From Lachnospiraceae bacterium UBA4348 (lineage in GTDB: Bacteria > Bacillota > Clostridia > Lachnospirales > Lachnospiraceae): DNA of 6,930 nt. Within the stretch, counting starts at the first letter, position 1. The number at the start of each line of letters is the position of its first letter. The stretch is taken from NCBI GenBank assembly GCA_002394165.1, contig DGTA01000113.1, forward strand, positions 1 to 6,930, given 5' to 3'. Under the pieces are notes generated by a model that worked only from the letters and a program-made list of their open reading frames with translations, had not been told where the DNA came from and did no database searches. Below, in pieces: positions 1-6,590 of this stretch. A program made the translations under genes and the position numbers.

Positions 1-1252
1 AGATGATATTGTTCTCCTCATCAAAGCGGGCCTTCAGTTCCACCAGCACGGTCACCTGTTTCCCGTTCTCAGCCGCCTGGGCGAGCGCCGCCACGATCGG
101 CGAATTTCCGCTCACGCGGTAGAGCGTCTGCTTGATGGCCAGCACCTGGGGATCTCTGGCTGCGCTTCTTACGAAGCGGACCACCGGATCGAAGGTCATG
201 TAGGGATGATGAAGCAGGATATCCTTCTCGCGGATCGCGGCAAACAGGTCGTCCTTGCCGACGAGAGCAGGCACGGGCTGCGGCGTCCACGGCTTCATCT
301 TCATGCTTTCATATCCGTCGATACCGTAGAGCCTGAACAGGAAGGTCAGGTCTAGCGGACCGGGGATCCGGTATATATCTTCATCTTTTACATTAAACTC
401 TTTCCGGAGGATCTTGAGGAGCTTCTCATTCATGTCATCCTCGATCTCAAGGCGGATGACTTCGCCCCACTGCCTCTTCTTGAGCTGTTTTTCGATCTCC
501 TTGAGCAGATCATCCGCCTCATCCTCATCAATGGGGAGATCGGCGTTGCGCATGATCCGGTAGGGATAGGCGCAGACAACATCATAGTTGAGGAACAGCT
601 TTTCGATATTTCGCTCGATCAGCTGCTCGAGCAGGATGCCCTTGCGCGTCCCGTCCTCACTTCTGGGAAGCTCGATCAGCCTCGGGAGAACGGAGGGCAC
701 CTGTACGGTGGCAAACTGTGCCTTGGCCTTCTCTCCCTTCTTGGAGATCAGGGCTCCGATATTGAGCGTCTTATTGCGGATCAGCGGGAACGGGCGGGAG
801 GGATCCATCGCCATCGGCGTCAGCACCGGATAGATCTCCTCGTCAAAATATTTGTCCGCGAAAGCGCGCTGATTTTCATCCAGGTCCTCGTGGGAGGTCA
901 CCAGCTCCATCGCGTGGGAGCGCACCGCCGGCAATATGGAACGATTGTAGGTCGAATACTGCTGAGCCACGAGTTCATGCGCCTTCTTGGAGATCGCCGC
1001 AAGCTGCTGCGAACTGGTCATTCCGGAAAAATCAGGCTTCGTGTATTTAGCATGGACCTGGTCCTTCAGGGAGGCGACCCTTACCATGAAAAACTCATCG
1101 AGGTTGGATGCGGTGATACTCAGGAACTTCATCCTTTCAAACAGCGGATTATCCTTGTCCCTGGCTTCCCCGAGGATCCTGAAGTTGAAATCCAGCCAGC
1201 TCAGCTCCCTGTTGGTATAATACTCACTCTTCTGGAAATCATTCTGCTGCAT
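1..1252 (-). CDS. ppk1: Polyphosphate kinase 1 (PPK1), C-terminal part missing at the window edge
   Basis: Reversibly transfers the ATP gamma-phosphate onto inorganic polyphosphate chains (EC 2.7.4.1). I translated 417 residues from the ATG at 1250-1252; the frame is still open at base 1. The N-terminal domain carries NRELSWLDFN (residues 14-23) and SNLDEFFMVRV (49-59), where Asn50 matches the ATP-contacting Asn45 of the E. coli enzyme. A head domain follows, including LTPMAMDPSRPFP and a GPLDLT motif. The first catalytic-core domain has LYRVSGNSPIV with Arg380 (E. coli Arg375) and VELKARFDEENNI with Arg410 (E. coli Arg405). The autophosphorylated histidine, expected near residue 440, lies just outside the window, so activity cannot be judged here. 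The family is about 690-720 aa, so roughly 60% is present. The gene starts one base after the ppx stop behind a strong ribosome binding site. Family assignment is very secure. Confidence 0.97.
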   Translation of the reverse strand, partial: MQQNDFQKSEYYTNRELSWLDFNFRILGEARDKDNPLFERMKFLSITASNLDEFFMVRVASLKDQVHAKYTKPDFSGMTSSQQLAAISKKAHELVAQQYSTYNRSILPAVRSHAMELVTSHEDLDENQRAFADKYFDEEIYPVLTPMAMDPSRPFPLIRNKTLNIGALISKKGEKAKAQFATVQVPSVLPRLIELPRSEDGTRKGILLEQLIERNIEKLFLNYDVVCAYPYRIMRNADLPIDEDEADDLLKEIEKQLKKRQWGEVIRLEIEDDMNEKLLKILRKEFNVKDEDIYRIPGPLDLTFLFRLYGIDGYESMKMKPWTPQPVPALVGKDDLFAAIREKDILLHHPYMTFDPVVRFVRSAARDPQVLAIKQTLYRVSGNSPIVAALAQAAENGKQVTVLVELKARFDEENNII

Positions 1253-1253
1253 C

Positions 1254-2822
1254 TTATTTCCCTCCTTCGAGCTTCTTCTTCTGTCTGATCTGCGGACTGA
1301 TATTGAACACCTCTTCAAAGAACGGAGCTCTCTCTTGTACCGTGAGGCGCTCCAGCGTCAGGTCATCGCCGCTGGTGACAGTGATCACCAGCTTATCGTC
1401 CTTCACGGCGATCTGAGCGGACCGGAATTTCTGTTTATGGCTCCGGTCAAGCGCATTGGCGAGCCTTAAGATCGCCGTCATCTTCGCGATCAGCAGGTAT
1501 TCCTCCCTGCCGATCGGTTCCCGGGAGGCCATCTCTTCATAATATTCAAAAGGAGCTGTGTTGTAGCGGATGACATTCGCGATGATCCTCCTCTCCTCGT
1601 GGGAGAGGCCGATGATCTCGGTCGCCATGATGATGTTGTACGCACAGTCGGAAACGTTCACCAGACTGATGTATTTTCCGCAGTTGTGCAGGATCGCGGC
1701 GATCTGCATCAGGAGGCGGTCCCGTTTTTTCATCCCGTGGATCTTCTTCATGCGGTCGAAGATCTCCAGGCACAGATATTCCATATTTCGGATGTGGGCC
1801 GCGTTGGACTTGTAGCGTTTGGCGATCCTTCTCGAAGCGGCCAGGATATCATCCTCGAAATGATGCTTCTCCACGATCAGCTTGTTGCTGATCCCGTAAT
1901 TATAGGCCAGTCCGTCACAGATAGACACATCCATCAGCCACAGGTTTTCTGCTCCCAGATTGGTGAGCAGACATTTGCAGAAGATCATGGACTGGATGAC
2001 CAGGGATGCTTCATCCGTCGTCACGGAGAACCGCTCGCCGATATCGGCCATGGAGAGCGTGATAAATTCCTGGTAAAAATCCATGAATTCCTTCCTGGAG
2101 ATCATGAACACATCCTGCAGCTGGCCTGAGCCCGTTTCCTCTCCCTGCTTCTTGAGCATGGTGAGCAGATCCGGGTCCGCCACGATCATATTGATGATCT
2201 GGCGTTCCTTCTGGTAGAGCCTTGCAAAACCGTTCATCTCATGCTCCATCAGCTCTGTGATGATCTTTTCATAGTGAGCCGGGTTCTGGGCCTCATCCAG
2301 ATATTTCTCCCTGGAAGTCACCTTTCCCATACGGATATTCTGAGTCGTGATGAGCTTGTCATTGTCAAAGACCGAGATCTGCATGCTGCTGCCGCCCATA
2401 TCGATAATGGCGGTACCTTTCCGGATGATCTCCTCGAAGGAAGCGCTCTCGCTGGCGATGGATTTATAATCCAGGAAGCGCTGCTCGGAGTTTGAGATGA
2501 TCTGGATCTTCATCCCGGTCTGCTTTTCAATATAATCCCTGGTGATCAACGAGGATTCGATCTCACGGAAGGCGGAGGTTGCACACACCTTATAGTCCGT
2601 GACCTGGTAGCCCTCCATGATCTGTTTGAAGCTTCTGAGCACCTCACACAGGCTCTTCACGGATTCCTGATCAAGCCGGTGGTCACTGTATGCGTCTACG
2701 CCGAGCATGATCCTGGTGGTCACACAGTCGATCTCCTTCATTTCTTTTTTTGAATTGAACTCATAAATGCGCATCTCCGTCTCGGATGACCCGATCACGA
2801 TCGCCGCAAAATATTTAGCCAT
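1254..2822 (-). CDS. ppx: Ppx/GppA-family exopolyphosphatase-like protein with C-terminal HD-type domain
   Basis: The family cleaves terminal phosphates from polyphosphate, or pppGpp to ppGpp, using an ASKHA-fold pair of domains. This 522 aa protein has the E. coli Ppx-like length and order: two actin-like domains (about residues 1-310), then an HD-type helical domain (about 325-470) and a short C-terminal beta region. Visible matches are CATSAFRE (80-87), SNSEQRF (110-116) with Glu113 at the catalytic Glu121 position of E. coli Ppx, DMGGSSMQ (141-148) at the DIGGGSTE loop, LHNCGKYI (378-385) and RLANALDRSH (453-462). Several key positions are changed: the phosphate-1 loop Asp is Val9 (VIGSSE), the Glu closing the second loop is Gln148, the GSGT-like loop is not evident, and HD is HN. 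Some of these may be typical of the clostridial branch. Family membership is secure; catalytic activity is uncertain. Adjacency to ppk1 supports a polyphosphate role over pppGpp. The start overlaps nothing and is one base from the upstream stop. Confidence 0.9.
   Translation of the reverse strand: MAKYFAAIVIGSSETEMRIYEFNSKKEMKEIDCVTTRIMLGVDAYSDHRLDQESVKSLCEVLRSFKQIMEGYQVTDYKVCATSAFREIESSLITRDYIEKQTGMKIQIISNSEQRFLDYKSIASESASFEEIIRKGTAIIDMGGSSMQISVFDNDKLITTQNIRMGKVTSREKYLDEAQNPAHYEKIITELMEHEMNGFARLYQKERQIINMIVADPDLLTMLKKQGEETGSGQLQDVFMISRKEFMDFYQEFITLSMADIGERFSVTTDEASLVIQSMIFCKCLLTNLGAENLWLMDVSICDGLAYNYGISNKLIVEKHHFEDDILAASRRIAKRYKSNAAHIRNMEYLCLEIFDRMKKIHGMKKRDRLLMQIAAILHNCGKYISLVNVSDCAYNIIMATEIIGLSHEERRIIANVIRYNTAPFEYYEEMASREPIGREEYLLIAKMTAILRLANALDRSHKQKFRSAQIAVKDDKLVITVTSGDDLTLERLTVQERAPFFEEVFNISPQIRQKKKLEGGK
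1260..1267 (-). promoter_or_regulatory. Ribosome binding site of ppk1, inside the end of ppx
   Basis: AAGGAGGG within the last codons of ppx, 7 nt before the ppk1 ATG. It is a near-ideal sequence and spacing, the strongest in this gene cluster. With the TAA and ATG only one base apart, ppk1 can be translated both by coupling and by independent initiation. Confidence 0.8.
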
Positions 2823-2823
2823 T

Positions 2824-4113
2824 TCACTCCTCTTCCGCCCTGCGCGGTGCCATCAGTGTTCCTGTCACATAGTCAATGAACTGCTGAGCCGTTCTCCCAG
2901 ACAGTCCGCCGTGCTGCAGCTCCCATTTATTGGCCTGGGCGATCAGTTCCTCCCTGTCCATGGACACGCCGCAGCGCTGTGCCAGCACTTCCACGATATG
3001 ATCAAATTCTTTTTTATCCGGAGACCCGAAGTAGATCGTCACTCCGAAGCGGTGCACGAGGGAAAGTTTTTCCTGGACCGTATCCGAAGTATGCATATCC
3101 TCACGGATCTCTTCCTTGTCACTGTAGTTTTCCCTGATCAGGTGCCGCCTGTTGGAGGTGGCATAGATCAGGACATTGCCCGGCTTCTTCTCGAGGCCGC
3201 CCTCGATCAGGGCCTTCAGGTATTTGTAATCAGTCTCGAATTCCTCGAAGGACAGGTCATCCATATAGATAATGAACCGGTAGTTCCGGCTCTTGATCTG
3301 GGTGATCACGTCGTTCAGGTCCCGCAGCTGGTGCTTGTACACCTCGATCACTCTCAGGCCCCTGTCATAATACCGGTTAAGGATGCCCTTTATGCTCGAA
3401 GACTTGCCCGTGCCCGCATCGCCGTAAAGCAGACAGTTGTTGGCGCTTCGCCCATCCAGGAATGCCTCGGTGTTGTCGATCAGTTTTTTCTTGGCGCTCT
3501 CATATCCCACCAGGTCCTCCAGGTAAACATGGGCGATGTTCGTGATAGGCTCGATGAGCACCTCCCCATTCTCACTGCGGAGCCGGAAGGCCTTGTGCAG
3601 CCCGAATTTTCCGACGCCGAAATCCCGGTAGAATTCATTGACGGCATCCGTGAACGAAGCCGTATCCTCACAGGAAGCCAGTGTCTTTGCCAGCTCGCAG
3701 ATCCGGTCACGGATCCGGCCGTTGAAGGTATTTTTAAGGACCGTCACATTCCGGTACTCCAGGATGGAGAGCCACAGTTCTTCGCAGGCTGTCCCGGAAA
3801 AAAGATCCCTGTCCCGGGCAAAAAGAGCGCGGAATATATCAAAATCGTGGACAGCGGCGCTGTTGACCGTTCCGCTCACAGCTCCCCTTATCTCGCAGGC
3901 CCTGGAATAAACATTTTCATGATAGACCAGGTACCATGTCAGGTAGCAGTGCCAGAGATTGCCTGAAAACCCGTGATCCTCACACAGGGAGGTCAGTTCG
4001 CCAAGGCACCGGAACAGGCTGCTCTCATCCCCGGCATCCGTATGCGCCAGGCGGGCGAGCAGTTCATCTTCAGCGGGTCTGTACAGGATCAGTGAATCGA
4101 TTGAATTTATCAT
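2824..4113 (-). CDS. DUF815-family AAA+ ATPase with long N-terminal region
   Basis: A soluble 429 aa P-loop ATPase; the family's cellular substrate is not established. The C-terminal half (about residues 195-425) matches DUF815 closely. It has Walker A GDAGTGKSS (231-239), Walker B FIIYMDD (280-286) followed by LSFE, a sensor-1-like YATSNRRHL (317-325), a HRFG arginine-finger-like segment (Arg355), and SGRTAQQF (405-412) with a sensor-2-type Arg407. All nucleotide-handling motifs look intact. Residues 1-190 are a mostly helical, Trp/Tyr/Cys-containing region that I cannot assign to a known domain. The ATG is preceded by AGAGGA at 6 nt spacing. It sits 18 nt after pheA and one base before ppx, with the ppx ribosome binding site inside its last three Glu codons. 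That suggests coupled synthesis with the polyphosphate enzymes, but a functional link is inference. Confidence 0.93.
   Translation of the reverse strand: MINSIDSLILYRPAEDELLARLAHTDAGDESSLFRCLGELTSLCEDHGFSGNLWHCYLTWYLVYHENVYSRACEIRGAVSGTVNSAAVHDFDIFRALFARDRDLFSGTACEELWLSILEYRNVTVLKNTFNGRIRDRICELAKTLASCEDTASFTDAVNEFYRDFGVGKFGLHKAFRLRSENGEVLIEPITNIAHVYLEDLVGYESAKKKLIDNTEAFLDGRSANNCLLYGDAGTGKSSSIKGILNRYYDRGLRVIEVYKHQLRDLNDVITQIKSRNYRFIIYMDDLSFEEFETDYKYLKALIEGGLEKKPGNVLIYATSNRRHLIRENYSDKEEIREDMHTSDTVQEKLSLVHRFGVTIYFGSPDKKEFDHIVEVLAQRCGVSMDREELIAQANKWELQHGGLSGRTAQQFIDYVTGTLMAPRRAEEE
2827..2832 (-). promoter_or_regulatory. Ribosome binding site of ppx, inside the end of the ATPase gene
   Basis: GAGGAG formed by the last two Glu codons of the DUF815 gene, directly before its TGA. 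Only 4 nt separate it from the ppx ATG, a rather short spacing. The stop and start are one base apart, so ribosomes finishing the ATPase probably reinitiate on ppx. Confidence 0.7.
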
Positions 4114-4119
4114 GGTATT

Positions 4120-4125
4120 TCCTCT
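4120..4125 (-). promoter_or_regulatory. Ribosome binding site of the DUF815 ATPase gene
   Basis: AGAGGA, 6 nt before the ATG at 4111-4113, lies wholly in the 18 nt gap after the pheA stop. This gap is too short for a promoter, which supports readthrough transcription from pheA. Confidence 0.75.
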
Positions 4126-4131
4126 TGATGC

Positions 4132-5265
4132 TTAATAATTCCCGAGTATTTTCATGTTGATCGCCTCCGTGCGGATGCCGCGGAGGGCATTTCTCACACT
4201 CGGTTCATTGAGATTTCCTTCAAAATCTATGAAAAACCGATATTCCCAGCTTTTTCCCTGGATCGGTCTCGATTCGATCTTCACCATGTTCAGGTCATTG
4301 TAGATGATGTGGGACAGGATGCTGTACAGCGATCCGCTGTAATGCGGAAGTTCAAAGCAGATGCTGATCCGGGAGGCATCCGGCAGGAAGATCCTCTGAT
4401 TCGTGACGATCAAAAACCTCGTCGCGTTCGACTCATCCGAATAAATATGATCTGCCAGCACCTCCAGCCCAAACCGGGCCGCTGCGAACTCACTGCCGAT
4501 CGCGGCGTGGGTGATATCCCCGTCCTCGGCGACCTTCTTTGCGGCCAGGGCCGTGTTGTCGTAGGGAACCAGGTTCCACTGCGGATGCTGTTCCAGGTAA
4601 TCCTCGCACTGGCGCAGCGCCTGCTGATGGGAGTATACGGCGCTGATCTGATCGAGCGAAGCGCCTGGCAGGCCCATGAGCACATGCTCACACGGGACCA
4701 TTACATCTCCGACGATATAATTCTCAAAGTCGACCAGCAGGTCAAAATTGTCCCCCACGATGCCGGCTGTGGAATTCTCTATCGGAAGCACGGCATAATC
4801 CGCCGCTCCCTCGGAGATTGCTTCCATAGCATCCCTGAAGCGCCGCACGTGAAAGCTGTTCACATCCTCGCCGAAATATTTCCAGAGGGCCGCATGGGAA
4901 TAAGCCCCTTCCGTACCCTGATAAACGACCCGGATGTTCTCGCTGTCCATTAAAGTATCCACCTGGATAAAGGGCAGCTTTCCGGAAGATCCGCTCTGTG
5001 TGAGCAGGCGGTAACGCTGTTTACGGTCGATCGCGCTCAGATGCGCGAACATTTCCTCGAGCCCGTGCCGGGAAAAGTCATCCTTCTCCTCCTGTGTCAG
5101 CTTTTCGATCCGGTTCTTCTCCCGGTTTCCTTCATAGAAGCTCTCTCCCAGGAGCATCTTCTCCCTCATGATCTGTTCCCGGAGGGAAAATCTTTCTTTC
5201 AGGAGCGCGGCGATTTTCTCATCTGTCTCCTCCACCATTGCCTGGAGACGGTTTTGATCTGTCAT
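4132..5265 (-). CDS. pheA: Bifunctional chorismate mutase / prephenate dehydratase (P-protein)
   Basis: Makes phenylpyruvate from chorismate via prephenate, the committed branch to phenylalanine (EC 5.4.99.5 and 4.2.1.51). At 377 aa it has the usual P-protein length. Domains: AroQ-type chorismate mutase (about 1-90), prephenate dehydratase (about 111-290) and ACT regulatory domain (about 298-375). Dehydratase motifs are clear: GTEGAYSH (117-124), ADYAVLPIENSTAG (155-168), YSHQQAL (211-217), IGSEFAA (256-262) and ATRF (281-284) with the catalytic Thr282. The ACT domain keeps GSLY (311-314, cf. GALV) and ESRP (331-334), so feedback inhibition by phenylalanine is expected. In the mutase part Arg25, Lys36, Arg48 and Glu49 match E. 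coli Arg28, Lys39, Arg51 and Glu52, but E. coli Arg11 aligns with Gln8 and Gln88 with Arg84. The start overlaps the folC end by 47 nt and has only a weak purine-rich AAAGAGAG site, so translation may depend on folC. Confidence 0.96.
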   Translation of the reverse strand: MTDQNRLQAMVEETDEKIAALLKERFSLREQIMREKMLLGESFYEGNREKNRIEKLTQEEKDDFSRHGLEEMFAHLSAIDRKQRYRLLTQSGSSGKLPFIQVDTLMDSENIRVVYQGTEGAYSHAALWKYFGEDVNSFHVRRFRDAMEAISEGAADYAVLPIENSTAGIVGDNFDLLVDFENYIVGDVMVPCEHVLMGLPGASLDQISAVYSHQQALRQCEDYLEQHPQWNLVPYDNTALAAKKVAEDGDITHAAIGSEFAAARFGLEVLADHIYSDESNATRFLIVTNQRIFLPDASRISICFELPHYSGSLYSILSHIIYNDLNMVKIESRPIQGKSWEYRFFIDFEGNLNEPSVRNALRGIRTEAINMKILGNY

Positions 5266-6562
5266 GATTCTCTCTTTCTTTAAAAAACTCTTTTACCTCA
5301 TACAGAAATGACAAAGACCCGCACACCAGGATCACATCCTCGTCCGACGCCGCCTCAAGGGCCAGCGCCAGGGCGTTTTTAACCGTCCGGGCATCCGTCA
5401 CACTGGGGTTGACCTTTGAGACTGCCTGCGCTGCTTTATCCGATGGCAGCGCCCTTTCGTTGTCCCTGGCCGCCACCGTATAGACGCGGACAGCCAAAGG
5501 AGCGGTCAACCTAATTATTTTATCATATTCTTTATCTGAAAACACGCCGAAGATCAGATAAATATCTCTTCCCGAAAAATATTCCCGGACGGAAGCCGCC
5601 AGCTGCTCCGCCGCGTCGGGATTATGGGCTCCGTCGATCATGACCGCCGGTTTTTCCAGGACCTTCTCAAAGCGGCCGGACCAGACGGTATCTGCAAGGC
5701 CGCGGTCCACCGCCTCCCCGCTGATCATATATCCGGCGCTCCTAAGCGCTTCCACCGCCTCCAGAGCCACCGCCGCATTTTTTATCTGAAACGGACCGGC
5801 CAGGCGGATGGTAAAAGGCCCCCTGCCCTTATAAAGAAATGACTGGGCCGCAATCGTCCGGGAGACCAGGCGGATGCTGTCCGGATCCACAGTATGCAGC
5901 ACGGCCCCGAATTTCCGGCACTGCGCCTCTACCGGCCCAAGGACCTGCTCCCGGTATTTCGTAGTCCCGTCAAGGACCACGGGAATATCGCTCTTAATGA
6001 TCCCGGCCTTCACGGCGGCGATCTGCCCGGGCGTCTCCCCAAGCCAGGCTTTGTGATCCTCGCTGATGGAAGTGAGGACAGCGAGAACGGCCGAGGAGAC
6101 GATATTGGTCGCGTCGTCTTTTCCGCCCATGCCGGCCTCCAAAAGGACCAGGTCACATTTCTTGTTTCTGAACCACAAAAAGGCCATGGCGCACTCCAGC
6201 TCGAAAAGAGTCGGCACCGTTTTCCCTTCCTCTTCCAGGATCTCACAGGCCTTTTCCAGTTTCCTGATCAGCACCCGCGCTTCCTCCTCCGTGATCATTA
6301 TCTTGTCGAAGCGGAACATTTCCTCAAAGCAAAACAGGGAAGGTGATAAAAACCTTCCCACGTGGTATCCCGCCTGCACCAGGATCTCTTCGAGAAAGGC
6401 CATGACGGATCCCTTCCCGTTTGTTCCGGCGCAGTGAACAAACTTAAGACAGTCCTGGGGATCTCCCAGAACCGAGAGCAGAGAGCCGACCGCTTCCAGC
6501 CCCGGACGGCTGCCGGGAGAAGCGATCTCTGTCAGTTTTTCCAAAGGTTTCAAACGATCCAA
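5219..6562 (-). CDS. folC: Folylpolyglutamate synthase (possibly also dihydrofolate synthase), Mur ligase family
   Basis: Adds glutamates to folates using ATP (EC 6.3.2.17); many bacterial FolC proteins also make dihydrofolate from dihydropteroate (6.3.2.12), which cannot be decided here. Numbering from the TTG start (447 aa): P-loop GTNGKGS (46-52), EAGMGGKDDATN (142-153) matching the family EVGLGGRLDATN, SEDH (167-170), KAGIIK (185-190) with the lysine region that is carbamylated in relatives, GRFE (296-299) and DGAHNP (310-315) opening the C-terminal Rossmann-like domain. I chose TTG at 6560-6562 because GGAGGA lies 5 nt upstream and it puts the P-loop at the usual residue ~46. The ATG at 6608-6610 would give 463 aa but has no good ribosome site and overlaps the upstream gene by 20 nt. 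The last 15 or so residues run into pheA in another frame and form a Gly/Ser/Pro-rich tail. Confidence 0.95.
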   Translation of the reverse strand: MDRLKPLEKLTEIASPGSRPGLEAVGSLLSVLGDPQDCLKFVHCAGTNGKGSVMAFLEEILVQAGYHVGRFLSPSLFCFEEMFRFDKIMITEEEARVLIRKLEKACEILEEEGKTVPTLFELECAMAFLWFRNKKCDLVLLEAGMGGKDDATNIVSSAVLAVLTSISEDHKAWLGETPGQIAAVKAGIIKSDIPVVLDGTTKYREQVLGPVEAQCRKFGAVLHTVDPDSIRLVSRTIAAQSFLYKGRGPFTIRLAGPFQIKNAAVALEAVEALRSAGYMISGEAVDRGLADTVWSGRFEKVLEKPAVMIDGAHNPDAAEQLAASVREYFSGRDIYLIFGVFSDKEYDKIIRLTAPLAVRVYTVAARDNERALPSDKAAQAVSKVNPSVTDARTVKNALALALEAASDEDVILVCGSLSFLYEVKEFFKERENHDRSKPSPGNGGGDR

Positions 6563-6567
6563 GCTGT

Positions 6568-6573
6568 TCCTCC
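6568..6573 (-). promoter_or_regulatory. Ribosome binding site that decides the folC start
   Basis: GGAGGA on the minus strand, 5 nt before a TTG codon that is in frame with folC. It is located in the gap between the membrane protein stop and folC. The competing upstream ATG at 6608-6610 has no comparable site, so this favours the TTG start. Confidence 0.8.
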
Positions 6574-6590
6574 GGTTAAGATTTGCGCAC

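Noticed and set aside
890..1288. 132-codon plus-strand open frame opposite the ppk1 start
   Set aside because: Lies opposite the highly conserved PPK N-terminal motifs and crosses the ppx/ppk1 junction; no evidence of its own.
1599..2129. 176-codon plus-strand open frame opposite ppx
   Set aside because: Antisense shadow of the Ppx coding frame with no independent support.
2767..3966. 399-codon plus-strand open frame opposite the ATPase and the ppx start
   Set aside because: It is antisense to well-supported coding sequence, has no ribosome site before its ATG, shows no recognisable domain, and has the Val/His/Asp-rich composition typical of the complement of a real gene.
4164..4186. Hairpin read as a transcription terminator after pheA
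   Set aside because: It is inside the coding sequence and not followed by a run of U in the mRNA; the next gene follows after 18 nt.
4309..4953. 214-codon plus-strand open frame opposite pheA
   Set aside because: Exactly opposite the conserved dehydratase and ACT motifs; no ribosome site or family match. A shadow frame.
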